Source: Daphnia carinata (Eukaryota > Arthropoda > Branchiopoda > Diplostraca > Daphniidae). Taken from it: a stretch of DNA of 64,000 nt. The notes under the pieces were generated by a model. The model was not told the origin of the DNA. It was given only the letters and a program-made list of their open reading frames with translations, and searched no databases. The stretch spans positions 9,669,367 to 9,733,366 of the forward strand of contig NC_081339.1 in assembly GCF_022539665.2 (NCBI RefSeq). The letters are read 5' to 3'. A program made the position numbers and the translations under genes. Shown here piece by piece: positions 34,041 to 42,778 of this stretch. Numbering within the stretch: position 1 is the stretch's first letter; each line of letters begins with the position of its first letter.

Positions 34041-34510
34041 CAGACTTGCCGCGATCGCGATCAAAAATTGATCGCCGATCCGATCTCCGATCAAAAAATT
34101 GATCGCCGATCCGATCTTTTGAAAAAGATCGGAGATCGGATCGGCGATCCCAAAAAATTGATCGCGATCCGATCGTTTTTAGCGATCAAACTTTTCGCCA
34201 TCTAGCTGTAGATTTTCAGCCGCAGGGTTCTATTTCACTGCTATTTATGCGAATGCCAATTGAAGGAAACTGTTTAGTGTTCACCCTCAATGGCCGCCAG
34301 TGACTGTCGCTGTGACAGCCAATGCTATTTTCGCGAAACAGTGTAAATTTTTACCGTTAGATGCTGCACAAAAATGATCGCTAAAAATGATCGGCAAAAT
34401 TTGATCGCCGATCCGATCTTTCGCAGTTTGATCGGATCGCCCGATCCGATCAAACTCAAAAGATCGGATCGGAGATCGCGATCGGAAAATTGATCGGCGT
34501 GGCAAGTCTG
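34041..34510. mobile_element. Non-autonomous hAT element (MITE) rich in GATC palindromes
   Basis: Termini are CAGACTTGCCGCG and, inverted, CGTGGCAAGTCTG, flanked by the 8-bp target duplication CCCGAATC (34033-34040 and 34511-34518). Both the CAG-starting ends and the 8-bp duplication are typical of hAT. Internal sub-terminal regions are dense in GATCGGATC/GATCGCGATC words (34051-34195 and 34375-34500). Confidence 0.9.
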
Positions 34511-34518
34511 CCCGAATC

Positions 34519-35269
34519 GATAGTTTATTCTCCTTATGTTCTTTTTTTTAACCAGACTCGCTTTAATTTTAGATGAAAAAACACACACATTAAAACAGAT
34601 ACCAATTTAAAAATTAAATTTGCTCACCCCTGCTCGAAACTATTACTGTACGTTTTTTTTTCATTTTCACCTTTCCATAGACCGTATCAATATTGTTCAC
34701 AGGCAGATAACTCTTAAGGAGGCTCTAACTAAAGGAAGGTGGTTGTCTGAAAACCATTTTTTTTCTATTCATCCGATTCTCAATCCGCATCGACGCCGTT
34801 GACAAAATGCTTCTCAGTTTCCAGGCTTCGATCAAATTTGCAGGAGACAAACAATGACACTTCGTACGGCAAAAATTTTACAAGAAGAAAAAACCGCGTT
34901 AGTTTTAAATTGAAACACAAAATAATAATAAAAAAGAAACTGAAAACTAAAAGACCAGGTTTATCAAACTAGCTCAAAAATTTCTTTGAAGTTGTCATGA
35001 ATGAAATGATAGATGAGATAGGGGGAATTGTGTATGTTATTTATCAACCTTTGAATTCCATCAACAAAGTAACTGGTAAAAATAAACGGTTTTCTCGTTA
35101 TGATTGTAATGACCTCTTTATTTGGAACAACTAATGATATTTATAGAATAAACAGTGCTATTTCTTGTATACGGTATTCGGAAGAGATAAGAACAGGATA
35201 GAAAAACGAACAGCTGTTAATTCATATTCACTGGGAAACGTGGTGAATTTGGCGCCAATAATTTAGTTT
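34519..35269. other. Intergenic, nothing recognised
   Basis: AT-rich; no domain-bearing frame. Confidence 0.5.
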
Positions 35270-35590
35270 TTTTGGAATAGTCGAAAATTTCGATTATAAC
35301 AATGGACAATGTTTTTCACGTCGAACTGCTTAATTTTATGAAAATATGTTGAAAATGAGTCACGAGATTATTACAGGTGATAGCTGTATTTACCATCCCC
35401 TGGTCTCAGTCTTCTATAACTGATCATTACATATTTAGATGATTTCACTCTTTTTCCGTTTCGTCATCTATAAATGATCGTTAGACATTTAGATAATTTT
35501 CTTTTTTTATTCATTTCATTCTTTTATAAGGCCAATGGATTTGGACCATAAGAACTGATATCATTCTTGACGGTAAACAATCATCGTAAT
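35270..35590 (+). repeat. Interspersed repeat R1, copy 1
   Basis: Shares with 47395-47605 (same strand) and 48155-48425 (opposite strand) the blocks GTCGAAAATTTCGAT, CAATGTTTTTCACGT, ATGAAAATATGTT, CAGGTGATAGCTG and ATTTAGATGAT. Over 200 bp can be aligned by eye. Confidence 0.8.
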
Positions 35591-36806
35591 CGCATCTATG
35601 GCCATGAGAGGAAACTGTAATGAAATAAAGATAAACAAGTAAGTCTTATCTGAACCGGGAAAAGAACCTTTTTAAATGAACCAAAGATTTTTTACTTCAA
35701 ATTTTCCACGATCATGGAAAGCATGCCAGTGTATTTTTATACAAAACTATCACACGTTTTGCACATAACAGAACAGGAGTTACACATCCAAGAGTCAGTA
35801 TCGCTCATTAATGCGATAAATTGGCCTTTTTTCCTCAGTTTAGGTTCTTTCTTTTCATTTTTCTTAATGTCGGCTTTTCTCTTTTTCTGTTCTTCGATGC
35901 ATTCGTCCACTTCTTTTAACTTTGTGATTTGATTTTATCGCGTTTTTTAATTGATTTAGCAAGCAATTCACATCGTCTTTTACCTATTGTAATACAAAAA
36001 GGTAAAAATTTTTGAAGATCTTAAATTTTTTTTTTAAATTCGCTTAAAAATTTAAGCGAAACGGCAAGCCTGCTTCCAAGATTTTCACTTTTTCTTTGAC
36101 GTTTTTTTAAAATTTTAATCATTGCTGCGTTTGGATCTAAAGCGGTCTTTTTTAGAATGGGTAAAAGATAATTAGTTCTCCAAAATCAAATTTGCTGAAA
36201 ACCAGGCAGCCTTCAGTGTTAAAAATTGGCTTTGGCAGTGTACTTGTAATTCTTGGCTCAGAAATTTCTGTTTTGACAAACTCTGTATGACCACAGGTTG
36301 ATGACAGATGCTGCCTTGGTGGTTTGTGAAGGTTTTGCAATTTTGAAGTCATCTTTTTATTTTTCCTTTTTAATTTCTTCTTCTTCGCTTTATCTAACTT
36401 CTGTTCAAGTTAGGGTTTCATTTTCTCCCTGAAAATAGCTGATATCAGATGGCTGGCTGGTCTTCCTTAAATACAAAGATTAACATATACCTGTGAATTA
36501 TGAGAGCTTAGCTGCTAGACGATCTTGCAGTTATTTCAGGATTGGAAGCATGGTGCCTGGTGTTAATTTTTTGGTTAGAACTATTGTGGTCCCACGCCAA
36601 CTTTGTTACTATCGAGATCTTGAACTATAGAAACACCCCGAGTTGGAATATTGATTAACAAGCTAGAAATGAAAAGACCTTCAGAAGAGTTACTTTTTAA
36701 GAGAAACGATGTCAATTGGTCGTCTATTTTTATCAGGCTCTTGATTTTTTGGCTCAATTTTCTTCAAATTGTGGTTAGACCACACTTTCAAGTTCTTGTT
36801 TTCCGT
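35591..36806. other. Intergenic with a small hAT-like end
   Basis: At 36040-36075 a hairpin (GCTTAAAAATTTAAGC) is followed by CGGCAAGCCTG, the same arrangement as at 47145-47207. It may be a relic of a hAT MITE related to 34041-34510. Minus-strand frame 36352-36152 and others show no recognised domain. 36803-36806 (CCGT) is the left target duplication of the next element. Confidence 0.45.
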
Positions 36807-37171
36807 TGTAAGGTTCTCATAACCGTTTATTATACCCCAGTACAAGTGCACACAGTGAGAGAGCAAAGGCAACTCTGATGAATGATTAAGAAACACGGGT
36901 TTATATAGCAGTAAGGGGCTACAGCAGCGCACGTCACGGTGATAATTAGCATCACGCTTAGACGGCGGGGGCGTGACAAGGTCATGGCGCGATGGCTGTA
37001 TACCACGCGCCATACCCAACTCCGTGTCATGGAGGCGCTGCGCTAAACATACTCAGAGCGGCTCATATTCGATAGGTGGTGACGTAGTGTGTACACTACG
37101 CGTCACACCTACGTCAAGGATAGCATAGGCTACCGTCAAGTATACATGAAAGTGTATATTGACTCATTACA
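36807..37171 (-). repeat. 3' LTR of family 3 (left on the map)
   Basis: On the minus strand it begins TGTAATGAGTC and ends GAACCTTACA. A TATA box (TATATAAA) lies at about 36899-36906. Identical by eye to 45616-45980. Confidence 0.96.
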
Positions 37172-37419
37172 TTCCTCCCCCCTTTATCGATAAGAGTTGG
37201 TCCTCCAACTCCATGCTACACACTAGATATTACTTATGCCCTAGGCGTGTACAAATGGAACTACACACTTCAACATTGTTTATACGAATAAGCTTTCTTG
37301 GGTTACATTTTTTTCTTTGAGGCTAAATCTACGTTCCAAGATATCTAGGATGTATTTTTTTTTTTAAATCAAAATATTGTACTCTGGGTTCTACTTGGTG
37401 GGTGCGGCGATTCTTGTAG

Positions 37420-37728
37420 TTAATCTTCTTCCGATGGTGAACCGGCTCCTCTCCTCCTCTTGCAGCTCCTTTCTCGGTCGTAATGAATTATCAGCGTTTT
37501 CTGGCCTTTTCTTCTCGGTTTTATATTTCTGTTAAGGAATACTTTAGCTATTTCTTCTCTCTCGCCGATGTAATCCGTGGCATAATTTCCAAGATAGTCT
37601 GGTTCGTCATATCTTGCGCCGTTCCTTAACAGCACTTCAACTATCTCGGGGTTCCCATATCGTACGGCTGCAATAAGGGCCGTTTCACGGCGCGTCAGAG
37701 ATTTCTGGTTGACGTTTACACCGTGCAT
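37420..37728 (-). CDS. Ankyrin-repeat ORF inside the family 3 retrotransposon
   Basis: 102 residues from ATG 37728. HGVNVNQKSLTRRETALIAA resembles the end of one ankyrin repeat and the start of the next. The full repeat follows (RYGNPEIVEVLLRNGARYD, then DYLGNYATDYI), and EEIAKVFLNR starts a third. The C-terminus is basic and low-complexity (RKGQK, SCKRRRGAG). Ankyrin repeats are protein-interaction modules, usually not part of Gypsy elements. The ORF is in a different frame from the env-like ORF and opens just after a TGA. It lies between env and the 3' LTR, where retroviruses often place accessory genes, and is intact between identical LTRs. Origin by capture of a host gene is an inference. 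Confidence 0.72.
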   Translation of the reverse strand: MHGVNVNQKSLTRRETALIAAVRYGNPEIVEVLLRNGARYDEPDYLGNYATDYIGEREEIAKVFLNRNIKPRRKGQKTLIIHYDRERSCKRRRGAGSPSEED

Positions 37729-38063
37729 GCATGCCCAACGCTTTCATGTATACTTGACGGTAGCCAGCGCGATGTCCGTTCACCGCACTGTCCCGTAATG
37801 ATCGTGTTTATCTCCGATGTCGTTAGACACGTGGTGGTTCTTCGGATTCGCAAGGTGTGGTCCATTAGGTATTCGAAGTCTGTTCCATAAGGTAATTTTT
37901 CGTCTATGTCGAATTGGTTATGGGTGGTCACTTGTTTTTGGGTGTACATTATCTTGATGTAAACGATTGAATCTTGTTTGCGTATTACGCCGCTTTCTTC
38001 TATCTTTGTTAGTTTTGGATGGCCTAAACGAATCCATCCCCAAGCATAAGAAATGCTGTAGAG
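37716..38063 (-). other. Open frame downstream of the env-like stop
   Basis: After the TGA at 38064-38066 the env-like reading frame stays open for about 115 further codons to a stop at 37716-37718, overlapping the ankyrin ORF start by 13 bases. An internal ATG is at 37949. The product has no membrane segment and no recognised domain. The stretch contains an inverted copy of 24 bases of the LTR (about 37743-37766). Confidence 0.45.
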
Positions 38064-39071
38064 TCATTTTCCCAATTCAGCTTCTTCGAGTGGATCGTTT
38101 AAAAGGAATTCGACTTCTTGCTTTATGGATCTTTTCGTTTTACTATTCTTCGGTTCTGCAAACTCATTGCATGACCATGAGTCGATATTGGTTTGATTTT
38201 TACAGGAGGGTAGGGTGTTTTTATGTATTTTGTATAACTTTCTTGTTGTTTCGGCGGGGAATATCAAAAAGGTTAGGGGGATGCCGACTACTTTAAAGCT
38301 GGGTTGAGCTAGTTCTTTATTATTATTATCAGGGGTGTTAAAGAATGATATTTCAATTTGTCTACTGGTATCTAAGAGTCTACTGGTATTTACGATTTCT
38401 GTGGTTTGGGTCAATTCTAGATATCCGATACCTTTAAGGATTATTTGGGAATTGGAAACATTACTAGATTTATCTCCCCATACTATTGTATTATGATTTT
38501 GAATGATTTGGCCGTCTTGTTGGGTAGCATTTAAATATCCAAAAGGGCTTTCAATTGGGCTTTCAGGGGTTTCCTGTCTTAATGTTATCTCTTCTGCAAG
38601 GCAATTTAGGACGCGATATTCTTTAATGGCATACCACGCACCCTCTCCCGTTGGGGTTGCTGTGAAACTTAATGAGGTTGGGGTGGCCTGCATAATATTG
38701 CGTCCGCATCTCTTATCGTTAACCATTTCCCAACATTCTAACGGTGAAATCAGTTTTGTTTCTTGGGAGAAAACCGTGTCGAATGATCCAATCCAAAAGG
38801 ATCCCGTAATTTTTTTTGTTTTTATCCATTGTTTACAAGTCCATCCTTTCCATGTTCTAATGGGTTTTTGTTTTGTCATTAAGGTATAACTAGTGGGGAA
38901 ACGTGGGAAATGTACCCTGGTTCCGACATTTTCTTTATCGCAATAATAGGGTGAATTTATATCCAGTATGCCTCTTGTTTTCACATTCTTACAATCGCAT
39001 ACGGACACGTAAATTGTTTGGGAAGTTTCAAGGGTAGTTAACACGCAAATTACTAGTAGGATTATCTCCAT
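38064..39071 (-). CDS. env: Env-like secreted/ectodomain ORF of family 3
   Basis: 335 residues from ATG 39071. It starts with a clear signal peptide (MEIILLVICVLTTL), then a cysteine-rich domain (VSVCDCKNVKTRG, further C at roughly 8 positions) with several N-x-S/T sites, and near the C-terminus a furin-like KTKRS followed by an acidic helix. No transmembrane segment follows before the TGA at 38064-38066 or in the frame beyond it. The position after integrase identifies it as the env slot. The pattern is unlike the F-type env of family 1. A full fusion glycoprotein would need a membrane-anchored C-terminal half, absent here. I cannot assign the glycoprotein class with certainty. Confidence 0.7.
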   Translation of the reverse strand: MEIILLVICVLTTLETSQTIYVSVCDCKNVKTRGILDINSPYYCDKENVGTRVHFPRFPTSYTLMTKQKPIRTWKGWTCKQWIKTKKITGSFWIGSFDTVFSQETKLISPLECWEMVNDKRCGRNIMQATPTSLSFTATPTGEGAWYAIKEYRVLNCLAEEITLRQETPESPIESPFGYLNATQQDGQIIQNHNTIVWGDKSSNVSNSQIILKGIGYLELTQTTEIVNTSRLLDTSRQIEISFFNTPDNNNKELAQPSFKVVGIPLTFLIFPAETTRKLYKIHKNTLPSCKNQTNIDSWSCNEFAEPKNSKTKRSIKQEVEFLLNDPLEEAELGK

Positions 39072-39103
39072 CTGTTTTTAAAAAAAAAGTAATTTTATTA
39101 CTA

Positions 39104-39136
<33 letters not shown>

Positions 39137-39143
39137 GTTTTGC

Positions 39144-40538
39144 TTAATTAGTTCTTTTCCTAAGATTATAGCGGGCATTTCTCGAATTGGTTGGGGTGCT
39201 TGGTTCGGCATAGGACATTCTTTGGTTTGTTATCCGGGATAAAGGGTTCGTGGGGTTCATTTCTTTTTTCAAATTTACGGGTTTAATCTCTGTTGTTATA
39301 TTTTTACGTGGTCTTCCAGGACCTCGTTTGTTTTTACTTTCGATTTTCACGTTTGGATTTAGTGCTTCTGTGGTGTTTGGTACACTTTCTCGAGGGATAT
39401 AGAGTTTCAGGCGATTAGAGTGAACGGTTGCTTTTTGTTTTTTATTTTCAATGTTTTCGACCTCGTAAGTTATGTCTGAGAAGTTTCGTGTGATTCGGAA
39501 CGGTCCGTTCCATCTGTTAATGAATTTACCTGCTGATGGTGGAGCTTTTAGCATTACTAAGTCACCAATTTTATATGCAATTCCTTTTGCTCTTTCATCG
39601 TAGTATCCTTTCTGTTTAGTTTGTGCTTTGAAGAGGTGACTTCTTGCCAGGTCTTGAGCGTTTCTCCATTTTTGATAGTATAATCCACTACTGCCTTCGT
39701 CGTGCTCGAAGTTCCGATTTATTTTTATGTCGTTAGGTAGAATTGGTTCTCTTCCGAAGAAAAGGTAAAATGGGGTGTCCTTTAGCGTGGCTTGTTGCGA
39801 TGTGTTGTACGCTAAGGTGACAAATGGTAGGTATTTGTCCCACTCTTCCGGTTCATCTACTACGTAGCAAGCTAGCATATCGCACAGGGTTCTGTTGAAT
39901 CTTTCTACTAGTCCGTCTGTTTGCGGGTGGTAAGCGGTAGTTCTCATCTGCTTGATTTTAAAGAGTTTACACATCTCTTGAACAAGACTTGAAAGGAAAT
40001 TCGTTCCTTGGTCGGTTAGCACAATCTCGGGTGCTCCGTATTTCGTTATCACTTTATTTACCATAATGGATGCAATTGTTTGGGCTGTTTGGTTCTTCAT
40101 TGGAAATGCAAAAACGAAACGACTGGCGTAATCAGATAGAACTAGAATATATTTATATCCCTTAACACTTTCTTGAATTGGTCCTACTATATCCATTGCA
40201 ATGCGTTGCCATACTCTGTCAACTGGTGGCAGAGGTTGCAATGGTGCTATCGTTGCGCCGAAGGCTTTACGCCTTGCACATCTTAAGCAACTGTTAACGT
40301 GTGTCGTAACATCTGTTCTCATGTTTGGCCAAAAATATTGTCTTTGTAGTCTCGCTAAAGTTTTCGTTATTCCTAAATGTCCTGCTAACATGTGATCATG
40401 ATTTTCTTCCATTATTTCTCTTATTTTATTTCCTGGTACCACTAGTCTTCCATATTTATCTACTAATTCACCTTTTTCGTTTATTTTATATCCATTTATA
40501 TTCTCTCCTTTTCTGTTTCTCTGTTTCTTTTTTTCCAT
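39144..40538 (-). CDS. int: Integrase ORF of family 3
   Basis: 464 residues from ATG 40538, but the frame is open upstream to about 40640, overlapping the end of the RT-RNase H ORF. Zinc finger residues H49, H54, C84 and C87. The catalytic triad is D116 (MDIVGP), D176 (LTDQGTNF) and E212 (GLVERFNRT), giving D-59-D-35-E spacing as expected for retroviral integrases. The C-terminal domain has a GPFRITRN-type motif near 335 and a basic tail with GPGRPRK, an AT-hook-like word. It inserts element DNA into the chromosome, with 4-bp duplications judging by the flanks. Confidence 0.94.
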   Translation of the reverse strand: MEKKKQRNRKGENINGYKINEKGELVDKYGRLVVPGNKIREIMEENHDHMLAGHLGITKTLARLQRQYFWPNMRTDVTTHVNSCLRCARRKAFGATIAPLQPLPPVDRVWQRIAMDIVGPIQESVKGYKYILVLSDYASRFVFAFPMKNQTAQTIASIMVNKVITKYGAPEIVLTDQGTNFLSSLVQEMCKLFKIKQMRTTAYHPQTDGLVERFNRTLCDMLACYVVDEPEEWDKYLPFVTLAYNTSQQATLKDTPFYLFFGREPILPNDIKINRNFEHDEGSSGLYYQKWRNAQDLARSHLFKAQTKQKGYYDERAKGIAYKIGDLVMLKAPPSAGKFINRWNGPFRITRNFSDITYEVENIENKKQKATVHSNRLKLYIPRESVPNTTEALNPNVKIESKNKRGPGRPRKNITTEIKPVNLKKEMNPTNPLSRITNQRMSYAEPSTPTNSRNARYNLRKRTN

Positions 40539-40564
40539 TAAATTACCTATAATTTTTCTGCAAT

Positions 40565-42778
40565 TTATATCGTTATGCTGTAATCGGACCCATTCGCTTT
40601 CCTCTTGTTTAATTTCGCTTTTAATCCTCTTATGTCTACACTAGCTATAGTTGCTACTGGGGTACGACTAAGGGTATCCGCATTTTGGTGCGATTTACCT
40701 GGTCGATATCCAATTACGATGTCATATTCTTGGATTTTGAGTGCCCATCTAGCTAGTCGACCTGCTGGTTCTGTCTTACTCATTAACCATTCTAACGGTC
40801 GATGGTCTGTGTATACTGTAAATTTACGTCCGTATAGGTACGTTCGGAATACGTCGATTGCATGAACGATCGCATAAGCTTCCTTCTCTGTGGTGGACCA
40901 CTTGGCTTCGCGGTCATTCAGATGTTTGGAGCTGTATGCAATGACGACTTCTGTGTCGTCTGATTCACTGGGAACTGGTTCGTTAGTCTCACCTGAATCC
41001 GCTGATTGAGGTAGAGATTGTATTTGTGCCAAGACTGCACCTATCCCGTACCCAGAGGCATCCGTATAGATGATAAAGTCGCGCGAAAAATCCGGATAAC
41101 TCAGGATAGGTCTAGTGATGAGACAGTTCTTTATACAATTAAAGGCGTCCCCTTCTGACTCTCCCCATTTCCATTCTGCTGACTTTTTCGTAAGTGCAGT
41201 CAATGGATGAGCTTTATCAGCAAAAGCTCTGATAAATTTCCTGTAGTAACTAGCCAAACCTAAGAATGAACTCAATTCTTTTGTATTTTTGGGAGCGGGG
41301 TAATCTATAATAGCTTTTAATTTTTTCAAATTTGGTGTTATCCCTTTTCTAGAAACGATGTATCCAAGATAGTCCAATTCTTCTTTAAAAAATTCACACT
41401 TCTTTCTTTTTAGTTTAAGTCCCGCAATTTCCAGAAGCTCGAAAACTTTATCTAGGTGCGATAAATGTTCCTTAATCGATTTACTAAATATAATTATATC
41501 GTCTAAGTATACTAGGGCGAATTTGTACAGCACGTCTTTCAGAATGTTATTCATTGCTCTTTGGAACGTACTTGGTGCGTTTGTTAACCCAAATGGCATT
41601 CTGTTAAATTCGTACTGTCCAAATTCGCAAATGAAAGCTGTTTTATATTTATCCTTTTCTTCAATCTCGATTTGCCAGTATCCGCTCAAAAGATCCAATG
41701 ATGAAAAATACATAGACCCGCACAATGCATCCACAGTATCGTCAATTCTTGGTAAAGGGTATTTATCTTTAATTGTTATTTTATTTAGCGGCCTATAGTC
41801 GATGCACATACGCATCTCTCCATCCTTTTTGGGTACCATTACGATGGCTGCGGCAAACGGGCTGTAGCTCTCCCTTATTATCTTATTTTTTAGCATTACT
41901 TCAATTTTAGATTTTACGGTTTCTTTCAGTGCTTCGGGTGTTCTACGGAGTCGTTGATTAATCGGGATGTCATGTCCGGTATTTATAAAATGTTTTACTC
42001 GTGATACGAGACCAAGGTCTGATTCCTTGTCCGCAAATAATTGCTCATGTTTGTTAAGTAAGTTTTTTACTTTCGTTAAGACTTCAGTTTCAAATTCTGG
42101 GATATTGAATTGTGGTGGTTGGCTATCTAGCGCTTTCGTCTTGTCCTGTTTCGAGATATCACACTGGCTAAAAGGTCCTAAGTTACGGCGATCTTTTGCT
42201 GTTAGTTTTCCCTCTTGATTGTTAGTAAGTACTGGTATTATTGGTATGGTAATTCCCGCATTCTCGAAGGTTAGGTTATATAACGGTATACTCTGCCTAT
42301 AGCTATGTTCTACGCCTAAATGGTCATAGCATATTTCTCTATTTCTAGTATTAATTTTCACGTTATTATTAGATAGAAAATCTAAGCCTAAAATGCAATC
42401 TTCGTTCAGCTTTTCTATGGCATAGAAGTAATGATTGATTAAATGATTATTACTTATGGTAATTGTTAGTTCATATTGCCCTATTGATTTTAGTGTCTGA
42501 CCGGATACGGTCCTAAACGTGGGTGTATTTTTATTTTTTATTTGTTTTAGTTCTTTTTCATTTATGCTGAGTAAGGTATCCGCGGAAACTAGACTGGCTG
42601 CTGCTCCAGTGTCTATCAAAGCTCTAAGTACTATTCCATAAATTCTAATGGGTATGCGTATTAGTTGGGGTATGTTAAAATCTAATTTATCCGATTTTAT
42701 GCTACTGCGGGTTGGTGCCTTATCTATTCTATTGGTTGGTGATTCGCATAATTCATAAGTGCCATATTGGTCCAACAT
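40565..42778 (-). CDS. pol: Protease-RT-RNase H ORF of family 3
   Basis: 737 residues from the first ATG at 42778, overlapping gag by 55 bp in the -1 frame. The protease has ALIDTGAAASLVS (D56-T57-G58). RT has MCIDYRPLN near 324, LTNAPSTFQRAM near 398 and YLDDIIIFS with DD at 426-427. RNase H has YTDASGYGIG near 575 and TDHRPLEWL near 660, with HQNADTLSR near the end. All catalytic residues are present. Synthesis as Gag-Pol by -1 frameshifting is suggested by a slippery heptamer in gag (42793-42799). The ORF closes before the integrase, which lies in a further -1 frame. Confidence 0.94.
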   Translation of the reverse strand: MLDQYGTYELCESPTNRIDKAPTRSSIKSDKLDFNIPQLIRIPIRIYGIVLRALIDTGAAASLVSADTLLSINEKELKQIKNKNTPTFRTVSGQTLKSIGQYELTITISNNHLINHYFYAIEKLNEDCILGLDFLSNNNVKINTRNREICYDHLGVEHSYRQSIPLYNLTFENAGITIPIIPVLTNNQEGKLTAKDRRNLGPFSQCDISKQDKTKALDSQPPQFNIPEFETEVLTKVKNLLNKHEQLFADKESDLGLVSRVKHFINTGHDIPINQRLRRTPEALKETVKSKIEVMLKNKIIRESYSPFAAAIVMVPKKDGEMRMCIDYRPLNKITIKDKYPLPRIDDTVDALCGSMYFSSLDLLSGYWQIEIEEKDKYKTAFICEFGQYEFNRMPFGLTNAPSTFQRAMNNILKDVLYKFALVYLDDIIIFSKSIKEHLSHLDKVFELLEIAGLKLKRKKCEFFKEELDYLGYIVSRKGITPNLKKLKAIIDYPAPKNTKELSSFLGLASYYRKFIRAFADKAHPLTALTKKSAEWKWGESEGDAFNCIKNCLITRPILSYPDFSRDFIIYTDASGYGIGAVLAQIQSLPQSADSGETNEPVPSESDDTEVVIAYSSKHLNDREAKWSTTEKEAYAIVHAIDVFRTYLYGRKFTVYTDHRPLEWLMSKTEPAGRLARWALKIQEYDIVIGYRPGKSHQNADTLSRTPVATIASVDIRGLKAKLNKRKANGSDYSITI

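Noticed and set aside
36690-37030. Minus-strand frames of 109 and 66 codons repeated at 45568-45839
   Set aside because: They lie mostly in the family 3 LTRs and recur only because the two LTRs are identical; no domain.
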